Shown: positions 39,155-48,360, numbered from the stretch's first letter. The stretch is 64,000 nt of DNA from Ancylobacter oerskovii (GCF_018390555.1 NZ_JAHBGB010000033.1:62001-126000); one strand, 5' to 3'. A program made the numbers and translations. The notes: generated from the sequence alone by a model not told the origin.

Positions 39155-40492
39155 TCAGGCGATGCGCTTGATGCCGAGGCTGGCGAGATAGGCCGACGGG
39201 TTGTCGGGATCGAAGACCTTGCCGTCGAAGAAGGTCTCCTTGCCGCGCGAGGTCGAGGCCGGGATATCCGCCGCCGCCACGCCGAGCTGCTTGGCCGCCG
39301 CGCGCCAGATGTCCTCGCGGTTCACCTTGTCGACCAGCGCCTTGACGTCGAGGCCGGGCTCGAACTTGCCCCAGCGTATGTCCTCGGTGAGGAACCAGGC
39401 GTCATGGCTCTTGAAGGGGTAGGAAGCGTGGTCCTGCCAGAACTTCATGTAGAGGTCGCTGCCGGTGACGACGCGGCCGTCGCCGTAATTGATGTCGCCC
39501 TTCAGCCGGCCGAGCACGTCCTTGGGCGGCACGTTGAACCATTGCCGGCGGCCGAGGATCTGCGCCATCTCCTCCTTGTTGGCCATGGCGTCGCACCATT
39601 GCTGGGCTTCCATCACCGCCATCAGGATCGCCTGCGCGGCATTGGGGTTCTTGTCGACGAAGGCGGCGCGCATGCCGAGCGCCTTTTCCGGGTGGTGCTT
39701 CCAGATCTCGCCGGTGGTGCAGGCGGTGAAGCCGATGCCCTGGTTGACCAGCTGCTCGTTCCACGGCTCGCCGACGCAGAAGGCGTCCATGTTGCCGACC
39801 TTCATGTTCGCCACCATCTGCGGCGGCGGCACCACGATGGTGGAGACGTCCTTGTCGGGATCGATGCCGGCGGAGGCCAGCCAATAGCGGATCCACAGAT
39901 CGTGGGTGCCGCCCGGGAAGGTCATGGCGACCTTCACTTCCTTGCCGGCCGCCTTCTTGGCGGCGAACGCCTCCTTGAGCGGCGCGGCGTCGGCGGTCAC
40001 CTTCAGCCCGGCATATTCCTGCGCGACCGAGATGCCCTGGCTGTCGAGATTGAGCCGCGCCAGGATGTACATCGGCGTCGGCACGTTGTTCTGCGTCACC
40101 TTGCCGGTGGAGATCAGATACGGCATCGGGGTGAGGATGTGCGCGCCGTCGATGCCGTTGGCCTCGCCGCCGAGCACCAGATTGTCGCGGGTGGCGCCCC
40201 AGGAGGCCTGCTTCGCCACCTCGACATCGGGCATGCCGTATTTGGCGAACAGGCCCTTTTCCCTGGCGATGATCAGCGGCGCGGCGTCGGTGAGCGCAAT
40301 ATAGCCGAGCACCGCCTTGGTGGTCTCGGGCGCGGCGGCATGGGCGAAGGGCACGCCGCCGGGAAAGGCCAGCCGCACGCTGTCGAGAAGCGCGGCGGTG
40401 CCGAGCACGGCGGCGCCGGATTTGAGAAACGACCGGCGGGAAACGCCCGCAACGGGCGAAGCCGGACGGCCGGAAACAATGCGATCGGTCAT
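39155..40492 (-). CDS. nrtA: Nitrate ABC transporter substrate-binding protein
   Basis: A 445-residue binding protein with a twin-arginine signal (SRRSFLK at residues 18-24, cleavage near FAHA). The mature part is of the NrtA/CmpA family, with WGATRDNLVLGG, GIDGAHILTPMPYLI and FCVGEPWNEQLVNQG, residues lining the nitrate pocket. Length matches NrtA. I start at the ATG giving MTDRIVSG, preceded by GGGG; longer in-frame extensions run into the structured leader. It is the first structural gene after the leader RNA. Confidence 0.93.
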   Translation of the reverse strand: MTDRIVSGRPASPVAGVSRRSFLKSGAAVLGTAALLDSVRLAFPGGVPFAHAAAPETTKAVLGYIALTDAAPLIIAREKGLFAKYGMPDVEVAKQASWGATRDNLVLGGEANGIDGAHILTPMPYLISTGKVTQNNVPTPMYILARLNLDSQGISVAQEYAGLKVTADAAPLKEAFAAKKAAGKEVKVAMTFPGGTHDLWIRYWLASAGIDPDKDVSTIVVPPPQMVANMKVGNMDAFCVGEPWNEQLVNQGIGFTACTTGEIWKHHPEKALGMRAAFVDKNPNAAQAILMAVMEAQQWCDAMANKEEMAQILGRRQWFNVPPKDVLGRLKGDINYGDGRVVTGSDLYMKFWQDHASYPFKSHDAWFLTEDIRWGKFEPGLDVKALVDKVNREDIWRAAAKQLGVAAADIPASTSRGKETFFDGKVFDPDNPSAYLASLGIKRIA

Positions 40493-40524
40493 GAACGAGC
40501 CCCTCGGAAAGCTTTTTCTGAGAA

Positions 40525-40548
40525 GCCGCGCCCATTTCCGAGCGCGGC
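40525..40548 (-). terminator. Terminator-like hairpin in the nrtA leader
   Basis: A 7-bp perfect stem GCCGCGC/GCGCGGC with a 10-nt loop is followed in the transcript by TTCTC. It ends 32 nt before the nrtA ATG. The U-tract is short, so termination efficiency is uncertain; position after the ANTAR motif fits an attenuator controlled by NasT. Confidence 0.5.
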
Positions 40549-40575
40549 GATGAAACGCAGGCAAGCCACGGCAGT

Positions 40576-40614
40576 GACGGAGACGATCCGTCTTGCAGGC
40601 AGCGGCTTTGCTGC
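40576..40614 (-). ncRNA. Candidate ANTAR-target dual hairpin in the nrtA leader
   Basis: In the transcript the first stem-loop is GCAGC-AAAGCC-GCUGC (40599-40614) with a six-base loop having A at position 1 and G at position 4. Six bases later the second is GACGG-AUCGUCU-CCGUC (40576-40592), whose seven-base loop also has A at 1 and G at 4. Paired hairpins with A1/G4 loops are the recognised RNA target of ANTAR proteins. nasT, an ANTAR gene, lies 1.4 kb upstream on the same strand. Confidence 0.65.
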
Positions 40615-40679
40615 AGCCCATCGCTGGGCGGAAATCGGGGAGCCGCGATCATCGTTGACCGAACGGCGACACTAAACAT

Positions 40680-40694
40680 ACACAAATCGTGCCA
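40680..40694 (-). promoter_or_regulatory. Candidate sigma54-type promoter for the nrtA operon
   Basis: The minus strand reads TGGCACGATTTGTGT. The -24 half TGGCACG is a perfect match; the -12 half GTGT matches TTGC only partly, so the usual GC is GT. It would start the transcript about 55 nt upstream of the first ANTAR hairpin. NtrC/sigma54 control of nitrate assimilation is established in relatives. Confidence 0.4.
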
Positions 40695-40870
40695 ATTTCG
40701 CAAAAGCCGGGATAGGCACGAGTAATCTGGAATTATTTCAAATGGTTACGGCATGAAATCGCGCCGGCAGAGGCCCTTTTCCGCTGATTTTTACGCGCTC
40801 AAATTGTAAGCAGGAGGCGCCATTTCGTGAGGATATTTCTCGCATTCGCGCAAGAAAGCGTCGCGCCGCC

Positions 40871-42037
40871 TCAGCGGCGGCCCAGGCCGGCGAGATAGGC
40901 CTCGAGATCCTCGGCGTCGAAAGGCGCGCCGAAACGGGTGCCGACCGGATCGGCCTCCATGGCCGGCGCGGGCGGGGGATTTCCCGGTGCCGGAGCGTCG
41001 AGCGCGACATCGTAGAGATCCGGCCGGTAGACCGCCTGGGCCTCCCGCGCGGCATCCGCCGTGTAGCCGGCCTGCCCGGCCCGCACCATCTGGGCATAGA
41101 TCCACAGGGCATGGCGCGGGTCCGGCCGGGTCGCGCCGCCGCGGTGCAGCACCAGGAAGTCCGCGTCCGAGCGGGCGGCGCCGCCCGGCCCAACATCCGG
41201 CCGGCCGGTCAGCGTGCGCTCGATGAGGTCGGCGCGCACGCCGAGGAAACGCGGCTCGGCCAGCAGACGCACGAGATCGGCGCGATTTTCCTCCGCCTCG
41301 CACCAGCGGGCCGCGGCTTCCAGGGCGCGGATCAGCCGGCGCAGCACGTCCGGCTCGGCATTGGCGAAGCGCGCATGCACGCCGAGCACCTTTTCCGGTG
41401 CGCGGGCGAAGAGCTCGGTGCCGAGCAGGGCGATGCGCCCCACCCCGGCCTCCACCGCGACGCTGTTCCACGGCGAGCCGACGCAGAAGCCGTGGATGAG
41501 GCCGGAGCGGAGATTCTCCACCGTGTAGGACGGCGGCACCACCACGAGGCGCACGTCGCGGTCGGGATCGAGGCCGCCCGCCTCCATCAAGTGGCGTAGC
41601 GCATAGGTGTGGGTGGAGAACGAATAGACCGAGGAGAAGGTCAGCTGCTCCTGCCCCGCGCTCGCCCGCGCCCGCACCACCGTGCCGAGGGCGCGGGCGG
41701 TGCCTGCGCCGGTCGACAGGTCCTCGCCGGTCGCCGCCATGGCGGCGTGCAGCTCCGGCGCCACAGTGATGGCGCCGCCATTGAGGTTGAGCGCGAAGGC
41801 CGCCACCAGCGGCACCCGCACATGACCGAGCCCGAGCGAGGAAGCGATGGCGAGCGGCGCCAGCATGTGGGCGCCGTCGAGCAGGCCGACATTCAGCCGG
41901 TCGCGGATGTTCGCCCAGGAGACTTCCTTGTGCAGGTCGATCTCCAGCCCCTCGGCGGTGGCGAAGCCGCGCTCGGCACAGGCGATCAGCGTCGCGGCGT
42001 CGGTCAGCGGGATGAAGCCTATCGCGAGTCGTCTCAT
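40871..42037 (-). CDS. nasS: Cytosolic nitrate sensor NasS
   Basis: A 388-residue protein of the NrtA/CmpA substrate-binding family. It begins directly with MRRLAIGFIPLTDAATLIA and has no signal peptide, so it should stay in the cytosol. Conserved ligand-pocket segments are WANIRDRLNVGLLDGAHML and FCVGSPWNSVAVEAG. In known NasS/NasT systems NasS holds NasT inactive until nitrate or nitrite binds. It lies 10 bp downstream of nasT, supporting a two-gene sensor unit. Confidence 0.92.
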   Translation of the reverse strand: MRRLAIGFIPLTDAATLIACAERGFATAEGLEIDLHKEVSWANIRDRLNVGLLDGAHMLAPLAIASSLGLGHVRVPLVAAFALNLNGGAITVAPELHAAMAATGEDLSTGAGTARALGTVVRARASAGQEQLTFSSVYSFSTHTYALRHLMEAGGLDPDRDVRLVVVPPSYTVENLRSGLIHGFCVGSPWNSVAVEAGVGRIALLGTELFARAPEKVLGVHARFANAEPDVLRRLIRALEAAARWCEAEENRADLVRLLAEPRFLGVRADLIERTLTGRPDVGPGGAARSDADFLVLHRGGATRPDPRHALWIYAQMVRAGQAGYTADAAREAQAVYRPDLYDVALDAPAPGNPPPAPAMEADPVGTRFGAPFDAEDLEAYLAGLGRR

Positions 42038-42047
42038 GATCGCCGTC

Positions 42048-42638
42048 TCATTTCAGCAGCTCCGCCGCGGTGATGATGGACTGGGCGATGTCGACGAGCC
42101 GCTTCTTCTCGTTCATGGCGGTGCGCCGCATCAGCGCATAGGCGGTGGCCTCGTCGAGATCCTTGAGCCGCATCAGCAGGCCCTTGGCGCGGTCGATGGT
42201 CTTGCGCTCCTCGAGCTGGGTGCGGGTCTGCTCCAGCTCGGCCCGCAATCTGGCGAAGGCGCGGAAGCGGCTGATGGTCATGTCGAGGATCGGCTTCACC
42301 CGCTCCTTCTTCAGCCCGTCGACGATATAGGCGGATACGCCGGCCTCGATGGCCGCCTCGATGGTGGAACTGTCCGACTGGTCGACGAACATGGCCACCG
42401 GCCGCTTCACCTCGCGGCTGACCTGGAACATCTGCTCCACCACGTCGCGCGAGGGGGTCTCCAGATCGATCACGATCACGTCCGGGTCGATGGCGTGCAG
42501 CCGCGCCAGCAGGTTGTGCCGCTCCTTCAGGCAGATCACGTTGACATAGCCCGCCTCGCGCAGCCCCTCGTCGAGGATGGCGGCGCGCAGCGGGCTCTCG
42601 TCGACGATGACGATCTTCAGGCCGGGATCAGCCGGCAT
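42048..42638 (-). CDS. nasT: ANTAR-domain antiterminator NasT
   Basis: A 196-residue response-regulator-like protein. The N-terminal receiver domain (residues 8-125) keeps an Asp in VIVIDLETPSRD. The C-terminal ANTAR domain (about 130-192) has the helical RNA-binding signature RKTIDRAKGLLMRLKDLDEA with the AYALMRRTAMNEKKR helix. NasT binds paired hairpins in leader RNAs to prevent termination when released by NasS. The likely local target is the leader upstream of nrtA. Confidence 0.94.
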   Translation of the reverse strand: MPADPGLKIVIVDESPLRAAILDEGLREAGYVNVICLKERHNLLARLHAIDPDVIVIDLETPSRDVVEQMFQVSREVKRPVAMFVDQSDSSTIEAAIEAGVSAYIVDGLKKERVKPILDMTISRFRAFARLRAELEQTRTQLEERKTIDRAKGLLMRLKDLDEATAYALMRRTAMNEKKRLVDIAQSIITAAELLK

Positions 42639-42746
42639 GGCGAGGCGTCATCGGATGAGGCGGGCGGCTCTGGGGCATCGGACCTACGCACTGGAACATG
42701 CCATGCCCGAAAGCAAGCCGCGGGCCGAAGCCGGAAGGTGCGGCGC

Positions 42747-44042
42747 TCAGCCGCCCTTCAGCGCCGCCAGTTCCTTCTTGAGCGCCCGCGTTTCCTCGAA
42801 TCGGCGGGTCACGTCGCGCAGGATCGAGGCCATGCCGCGCACCCGGCCTGCCGCATCCTTGAGCAGCACGATGGTGAATTCGAGCGAGATGCGCCGCCCG
42901 TCTTTGGTCAGGCCGGGCACGGCGAGCAGGTCGCCGGCGCCGTAGCGGCTCTTGCCGCTCGCCACCGTCTCGGCATAGCCCTCCCAGTGGCGGGCGCGGA
43001 ACGGCTCGGGGATGATGATGTCGAGCGACTGGCCGAGCGCCTCGTCCTCGGCAAAGCCGAAGATGCGCGCCGCCCCGGCGTTCCACATGATGATCCGCCC
43101 GTCGCGGTCGCTCGCCACCACCGCGTCGGCGGCGCTGTCGATCAGCCCGTCGCCGATCTCCTCGCGGGTGAAGCCGCCTTGCGCCTTCGCCTCGTAGTCA
43201 CTCGCCGCCCCGCCTGCCGCCGGGACCGGCGCGGAGGCGCCGCCTTCCTCGTCGAACAGGTCCTCCACCGGACCGAAGAACTCGTAATGCAGCCGCTCCG
43301 CCGGCACGCCGGCCTTGGCGAGCGCCGGCACCAGCGCCCGCAGGAAGCCCACGGGGCCGCACACATAATAATCGGCGTCGGCGAGCGGGGTCTCCGCCTT
43401 CAGCCAATCCACGGTCGGCCGGCCGGCAAGGTCGAAATCGGCGCCCTGCCGGTCCTGCGGCCGCGGCTGGCTGTAGAAGAAGGTGGCACGGGCCTTCGGC
43501 AGCGCCGCCACCAGCTCGCGGACATGCGCGGCGAAGGCGTGCACCGCCCCGTCGCGGGTGCAATGGACGAACTGCACCGGCAGGCCCGCCTTTTCCGCCG
43601 CCAGCGCCTCCAGCATGGCGACCATCGGCGTCAGCCCGACGCCGCCGCTCACCATCACGATCGGCCGCGTCCGGTCCGCCGGCAGCACGAAGGCGCCGGC
43701 CGGCGGGGCGATCGTCAGCGCCGTGCCGAGCGGCGCGGCGTCATGCAGCCAGCGCGAGACCTGCCCCTGCGGCTCGCGCTTGACCGAGATGCGCAGGTGA
43801 TCGCCGTTCGGCGCCGTGGAGATGGTGTAGTTGCGCTTGGCCTCGCCGAGGCCGGGAATATCGGCGAACAGCGTCAGATACTGCCCGGCGACATGGGCGG
43901 GCGGCGGCGCGCCGTCCAGCGGCGTCAGCTCGAAGGAGGTGATGACCTCGCTTTCGGGATGGCGCGCGCTGATGCGATAGGCGCGCGTGCCGCCGGCTTC
44001 GGTGGGGGAGGCGGCGCTTGCCGCCGGTCGGCTGTCACTCAT
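42747..44042 (-). CDS. Flavohemoglobin-type FAD/NAD(P)H reductase fused to a PAS domain
   Basis: A 431-residue fusion. Residues 18-120 are an FAD-binding barrel with RNYTIS at 70-75. Residues 126-260 are the NAD(P) domain with VSGGVGLTPM and YVCGPVGFL. The module ends HYEFFGP as in flavohemoglobin reductases. No ferredoxin domain follows. After an Ala/Glu linker, residues 290-425 form a PAS domain (DGLIDSAADAVVASDRDGR, RDVTRRFEET). There is no output domain. It lies 108 bp upstream of nasT on the same strand. A redox or flavin-linked sensing role is inference. Confidence 0.85.
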   Translation of the reverse strand: MSDSRPAASAASPTEAGGTRAYRISARHPESEVITSFELTPLDGAPPPAHVAGQYLTLFADIPGLGEAKRNYTISTAPNGDHLRISVKREPQGQVSRWLHDAAPLGTALTIAPPAGAFVLPADRTRPIVMVSGGVGLTPMVAMLEALAAEKAGLPVQFVHCTRDGAVHAFAAHVRELVAALPKARATFFYSQPRPQDRQGADFDLAGRPTVDWLKAETPLADADYYVCGPVGFLRALVPALAKAGVPAERLHYEFFGPVEDLFDEEGGASAPVPAAGGAASDYEAKAQGGFTREEIGDGLIDSAADAVVASDRDGRIIMWNAGAARIFGFAEDEALGQSLDIIIPEPFRARHWEGYAETVASGKSRYGAGDLLAVPGLTKDGRRISLEFTIVLLKDAAGRVRGMASILRDVTRRFEETRALKKELAALKGG

Positions 44043-44084
44043 CGGGGCGTCCTCGTCGCGAAGGAAGCGGGCACTCCGAATTGA

Positions 44085-44099
44085 TGTATACTAAATACA
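44085..44099. promoter_or_regulatory. Inverted repeat upstream of the reductase-PAS gene
   Basis: TGTAT-ACTAA-ATACA lies 43 bp before the start of the reductase-PAS gene. It could be a regulator operator. The half-sites resemble those of the hut operators, but the 5-bp spacer differs, so HutC binding is not assumed. Confidence 0.35.
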
Positions 44100-44125
44100 G
44101 GGTTTAGACGACCCCGGCCGGCGAA

Positions 44126-45478
44126 TTATCCCGCCAGCTTGTCGAGCACCCGCCGGTAGCCCCGCTCCACCGCCGCGCGCGCCCGGTGGCGCCCCGCCTC
44201 GACCAGCTTCTCGCCGCCCCGCCACACCGCCTCCACCGGGGCGCGCCCGCCGGCGAACACCCAGCCGTCGATCAGCGCATCCCCGCTCTTGCCGTGAAGC
44301 GAGGGCGTGCCGGCATCGAGACCGACCAGATCGGCCGGCCGGCCGACAGCGATCCCCGCCTCGGCGCCCAGCGCCTGCGCGCCGCCGGCCAGCGCCGCGT
44401 CGAACAGCCGGCGCCCGGTCGAGACGCCGGCTTCCAGCGCCATGACGTTGCGCGCCCGCCCGCCCAGCCGCTGCGAATATTCCAAGAGCCGCAGCTCTTC
44501 CGCCGCGTCGATCCGCACATTGGAATCCGAGCCGACGCCGTAGCGCCCGCCCAATTCGGCGAAGCGCCTGCCGGGGAATATGCCGTCGCCGAGATTGGCC
44601 TCGGTGATCGGGCAGAGCCCGGCCACGGCGCCGCTTCCCGCCAGCCGCGCGGTCTCGGCCTCGGTCATGTGGGTGGCGTGGATCAGGCACCAGCGCTCAT
44701 CCACCGGGGCATGGTCGTAGAGATAATCGACCGGCCGCGCGCCGGCGAAGGCGAGGCAATCCTCCACTTCCTTCACCTGCTCCGCCACATGGATATGGAC
44801 CGGCCCGCCGGTGAGCGGCAGGATGGCGGCGATCTCCGGTGCCGTCGCGGCGCGCAGGCTGTGCGGCGCCAGGCCCAGCACCGCGTCGGGCAGGTCGCGG
44901 ATCGCCCGGCCGGCGGATTGCATCAGCCGGGCGAAGCCGTCGACATCATTGATGAAGCGCCGCTGCCCATGCCCCGGCGCCGCGCCGCCGAAGCCGCCAT
45001 GGGCATAGAAGACCGGCAGCAGGGTCAGGGCGATGCCGGTCGACGACGCCGCGGCGGCGATGCGGGCGGAAAGCTCGCCGATGTCGTCATAGGCATGCCC
45101 GTCGAGGCCGTGATGCAGATAGTGGAACTCGCCTACCCGCGTGAAGCCGGCCTCCAGCATCTCGACATAGGCGAGGGCGGCGATGGCCTCCACGTCCTCG
45201 GGATCGAGGCGGTCGACGGCGCGGTACATCTGCTCGCGCCAGGTCCAGAAGCTGTCGCCCGCCGGGCCGCGCACCTCGGTGAGCCCGGCCATCGCCCGCT
45301 GGAAGGCGTGGCTGTGCAGGTTCGGCAGGCCGGGAACCACCACCGCATGGCGCTCGTCGCCCGCCTGCGGCGCCTCCCCGACGGCGATGCCCGCAATGCG
45401 CCCGCCGGCGAGGGTGAGGCGGACATTTCTCTCCCAGCCGCCGGGGAGAAGCACGTTTGCGCACCACAACACCGTCAT
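44126..45478 (-). CDS. hutF: Formimidoylglutamate deiminase
   Basis: A 450-residue amidohydrolase converting N-formimidoyl-L-glutamate to N-formylglutamate and ammonia, step four of the five-step histidine pathway. Metal-binding features include NLHSHAFQRAM, HVAEQVKEV and the Asp in GVGSDSNVRID. The ATG giving MTVLWCANVLLPGGW has AAAGG upstream and is preferred to an upstream start that would overlap the operator. It is divergent from hutI, sharing a 101-bp control region. Confidence 0.95.
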   Translation of the reverse strand: MTVLWCANVLLPGGWERNVRLTLAGGRIAGIAVGEAPQAGDERHAVVVPGLPNLHSHAFQRAMAGLTEVRGPAGDSFWTWREQMYRAVDRLDPEDVEAIAALAYVEMLEAGFTRVGEFHYLHHGLDGHAYDDIGELSARIAAAASSTGIALTLLPVFYAHGGFGGAAPGHGQRRFINDVDGFARLMQSAGRAIRDLPDAVLGLAPHSLRAATAPEIAAILPLTGGPVHIHVAEQVKEVEDCLAFAGARPVDYLYDHAPVDERWCLIHATHMTEAETARLAGSGAVAGLCPITEANLGDGIFPGRRFAELGGRYGVGSDSNVRIDAAEELRLLEYSQRLGGRARNVMALEAGVSTGRRLFDAALAGGAQALGAEAGIAVGRPADLVGLDAGTPSLHGKSGDALIDGWVFAGGRAPVEAVWRGGEKLVEAGRHRARAAVERGYRRVLDKLAG

Positions 45479-45529
45479 TGCCGTCGCCTTTCGCCGATTC
45501 GATATGGACAAGCCGCCCTTGCTGCATTT

Positions 45530-45541
45530 ATGTATATACAT
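45530..45541. promoter_or_regulatory. Probable HutC operator in the hutF/hutI control region
   Basis: ATGTATATACAT is a perfect 12-bp palindrome in the AT-rich centre of the divergent hutF-hutI spacer. A close variant lies upstream of hutC at 52390. HutC proteins of other bacteria bind TGTATATACA-like palindromes and are released by urocanate. Confidence 0.7.
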
Positions 45542-45579
45542 ATTAACGCCCTTGCCAACGAGTTTGCGAGGACCCGGAC

Positions 45580-46782
45580 ATGAGATGCGAGCGTATCTGG
45601 CGCGGCGCCCGCCTCGCCACCCTCGACGAGGCCCGCCCCGGCCTCGGCATTGTCGATGACGGCATCGTGGCGGCGCAGGACGGCCGCATCCTCTATGCCG
45701 GCCCGGCCGCCGAGGCCCCGGCCTTCGAGGCGGAAGAGACGATCGACGTCGAAGGCCGCTGGATCACGCCGGGGCTGATCGACTGCCACACCCATCTCGT
45801 CTTCGGTGGCGACCGTGCGCATGAATTCGAGCTGCGCCTCGCCGGCGCCTCCTATGAGGAGATCGCCCGCGCCGGCGGCGGCATCGTCTCCACCATGAAG
45901 GCCACGCGGGACGCGAGCGAAACCGAACTTGTCACCTCCGCGCTTCGCCGGCTGGACGCGCTGATCGCCGAGGGCGTCACCACCGTCGAGGTGAAGTCCG
46001 GCTATGGCCTGTCCGACGAGGCCGAGCTGAAGAGCCTGCGGGCCGCCCGCGCGCTCGGGCGGGCCCGCCCGGTTTCGGTGACGACCACCTATCTCGGTGC
46101 CCACGCGCTGCCGCCGGAAGCCGGGGGCGACAAGGCCGCCTATATCGATCAGGTCATCGCCCTCCTGCCGCGCATCGCCGCGGAAAAGCTCGCCGACGCG
46201 GTCGACGCCTTCTGCGAGGGCATCGCCTTCTCGCCCGACGAGGTGGCCCGGCTGTTCGCGGCCGCCCGCGATCTCGGCCTGCCGGTGAAGCTGCACGCCG
46301 ACCAGCTGTCTAACCTGCACGGCGCCAAATTGGCCGCCGAGTTCGGCGCCCTCTCCGCCGACCATCTCGAACATACCGACGCCGACGGCGCGGCCGCCAT
46401 GGCGAAGGCCGGCACGGTGGCGGTGCTGCTGCCCGGCGCCTTCTACTTCATCCGCGAGACCAAGCTGCCGCCGGTCGATCTCTTCCGCGCGCACGGCACC
46501 AAGATCGCACTGGCCACCGACTGCAATCCCGGCACCTCGCCGCTCACCTCGCTGCTGCTGACGATGAACATGGGGGCGACGCTGTTTCGCCTCACCGTGG
46601 ACGAGTGCCTCGCCGGGGTGACGCGCGAGGCCGCCCGCGCGCTGGGGCGGCTCGACAGCATCGGCACGCTGGAGGCCGGCAAGTCCTGCGATCTCGCGAT
46701 CTGGGACATCGAGCGGCCGGCCGAACTGGTCTACCGCATGGGTTTCAACCCGCTGCATGCGCGGGTGTGGAGGGGAAAATGA
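45580..46782 (+). CDS. hutI: Imidazolonepropionase
   Basis: A 400-residue metal-dependent amidohydrolase opening the imidazolone ring to give formimidoylglutamate, step three of histidine degradation. Motifs include the metal site [13 protein letters not shown], the [13 protein letters not shown] segment, KLHADQLSN and the [10 protein letters not shown] loop. Length is typical. First gene of the plus-strand hut operon; its stop overlaps the hutH start as ATGA. Confidence 0.97.
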   Translation: MRCERIWRGARLATLDEARPGLGIVDDGIVAAQDGRILYAGPAAEAPAFEAEETIDVEGRWITPGLIDCHTHLVFGGDRAHEFELRLAGASYEEIARAGGGIVSTMKATRDASETELVTSALRRLDALIAEGVTTVEVKSGYGLSDEAELKSLRAARALGRARPVSVTTTYLGAHALPPEAGGDKAAYIDQVIALLPRIAAEKLADAVDAFCEGIAFSPDEVARLFAAARDLGLPVKLHADQLSNLHGAKLAAEFGALSADHLEHTDADGAAAMAKAGTVAVLLPGAFYFIRETKLPPVDLFRAHGTKIALATDCNPGTSPLTSLLLTMNMGATLFRLTVDECLAGVTREAARALGRLDSIGTLEAGKSCDLAIWDIERPAELVYRMGFNPLHARVWRGK

Positions 46783-48314
46783 GCGAGATCGTCCTGAAAC
46801 CCGGCGCCGTGTCGCTGGCCGAATGGCGCGCCATCTATCGCGGCGCCAGCGCCCGGCTCGATGCCGCCTGCCTGCCGGCAGTGGGGCGTTCCGCCAAGGC
46901 GGTGGCCGACATCCTGGCCAAGGGCGAGCCGGTCTACGGCATCAATACCGGCTTCGGAAAGCTCGCCACCGTGCGCATCGGCGATGCCGACCTCGCCACC
47001 CTCCAGCGCAACATCGTGCTCTCGCACGCCGCCGGCGTCGGCGAGCCGATGCCGGTGCCGGTCGCCCGGCTGATGATGGCGCTGAAGCTCGCCAGCCTCG
47101 CCCAGGGCGCCTCCGGCATCCAGCCGGCGACGCTCAAGCTGCTGGAAGCCATGCTGGCGAAGGGCCTCACCCCGGTTGTGCCCTGCCAGGGTTCGGTCGG
47201 CGCCTCCGGCGATCTCGCCCCGCTGTCGCACATGACCACCACGCTGATCGGCGTCGGCGAGATCTTCGTCGACGGCACCCGTCTGCCGGCCGCCGTCGCG
47301 CTGGCCGATGCCGGCCTCGTGCCGGTCGAGCTCGGGCCGAAGGAAGGCCTCGCCCTCCTCAACGGCACGCAGTTCTCCACCGCCAACGCGCTGGCCGGCC
47401 TGTTCGAGGCAGAGAACCTTTACCGCTCGGCGCTGGTCACCGGCGCGCTCTCCACCGATGCCGCGCGCGGCTCCGACGCACCGTTCGATCCGCGCATCCA
47501 CGCGCTGCGCCGGCACAGGGGCCAGATCGAGACCGCCGAGGCGCTGCGCCGCCTGATGGCCGGCTCGGCGATCCGCGCCTCGCATCTCGTCGGCGACGAG
47601 CGGGTGCAGGACCCCTATTGCCTGCGCTGCCAGCCGCAGGTGATGGGCGCGGCGCTCGACGTGCTCAGGCAGGCGGCCACCACGCTGGAGACCGAGGCCA
47701 ACGGCGTCTCCGACAACCCGCTGATCTTCGCCGAGGACGGCGTGGCGCTCTCCGGCGGCAATTTCCACGCCGAGCCGGTGGCCTTCACCGCCGACATGAT
47801 CGCGCTGGCCGTGTGCGAGATCGGCTCGCTCGCCGAGCGGCGCATCGCCATGCTGGTCGACCCGGCGCTGTCGGGCATGCCGGCCTTCCTGACGCCCAAG
47901 CCCGGCCTCAACTCCGGCTTCATGATCCCGCAGGTGACGGCGGCCGCCCTGGTCTCGGAGAACAAGCAGAAGGCCTATCCAGCCAGCGTCGATTCCATCC
48001 CCACCTCGGCGAACCAGGAGGACCATGTCTCCATGGCCGCGCACGGCGCCCGCCGGCTCCTCACCATGGTGGAGAACGCGGTGGCGGTGATCGGCATCGA
48101 GTTGCTGGCCGGCGCGCAGGGCTGCGATTTCCATCAACCGCTCGCCTCCTCGCCGGTGCTGGAGACGGTGCGGTCGACGCTGCGGGCACAGGTGCCGCAT
48201 CTCGACGACGACCGCTATTTCGCCCCCGACATGGAGGCAGCAAACGCGCTCATCCGCTCCGGCGCCATCGCCGCGCTGGCGAGCGGGATGCTTCCGGCGA
48301 TCTCGGAGGCGTGA
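46779..48314 (+). CDS. hutH: Histidine ammonia-lyase
   Basis: A 511-residue enzyme converting histidine to urocanate and ammonia. The MIO prosthetic group forms autocatalytically from Ala142-Ser143-Gly144 in [13 protein letters not shown]. Other signature segments are [11 protein letters not shown] and the ANQEDHVSM loop. It overlaps hutI by four bases. A 150-bp gap containing a family A repeat then separates it from hutG. Confidence 0.97.
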   Translation: MSEIVLKPGAVSLAEWRAIYRGASARLDAACLPAVGRSAKAVADILAKGEPVYGINTGFGKLATVRIGDADLATLQRNIVLSHAAGVGEPMPVPVARLMMALKLASLAQGASGIQPATLKLLEAMLAKGLTPVVPCQGSVGASGDLAPLSHMTTTLIGVGEIFVDGTRLPAAVALADAGLVPVELGPKEGLALLNGTQFSTANALAGLFEAENLYRSALVTGALSTDAARGSDAPFDPRIHALRRHRGQIETAEALRRLMAGSAIRASHLVGDERVQDPYCLRCQPQVMGAALDVLRQAATTLETEANGVSDNPLIFAEDGVALSGGNFHAEPVAFTADMIALAVCEIGSLAERRIAMLVDPALSGMPAFLTPKPGLNSGFMIPQVTAAALVSENKQKAYPASVDSIPTSANQEDHVSMAAHGARRLLTMVENAVAVIGIELLAGAQGCDFHQPLASSPVLETVRSTLRAQVPHLDDDRYFAPDMEAANALIRSGAIAALASGMLPAISEA

Positions 48315-48360
48315 GGGAATGCACTCCCAGTTCTTCCGCCTCGGCAACCAGCCATACGAC

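Larger units (their letters stand above)
40493..40870 (-). other. nasS-nrtA intergenic region containing the nitrate-operon leader
   Basis: This 378-bp stretch is less GC-rich than the genes. In transcription order it contains a sigma54-like element (40680-40694), two adjacent small stem-loops of the ANTAR-target type (40576-40614) and a GC-rich hairpin (40525-40548) before the nrtA start. No protein gene is seen in it. Confidence 0.7.

Noticed and set aside
44085..44099. Third HutC operator
   Set aside because: The half-sites TGTAT/ATACA are similar, but the spacer is 5 bp rather than zero, so it does not fit the ATGTnTAnACAT pattern of the two hut sites.
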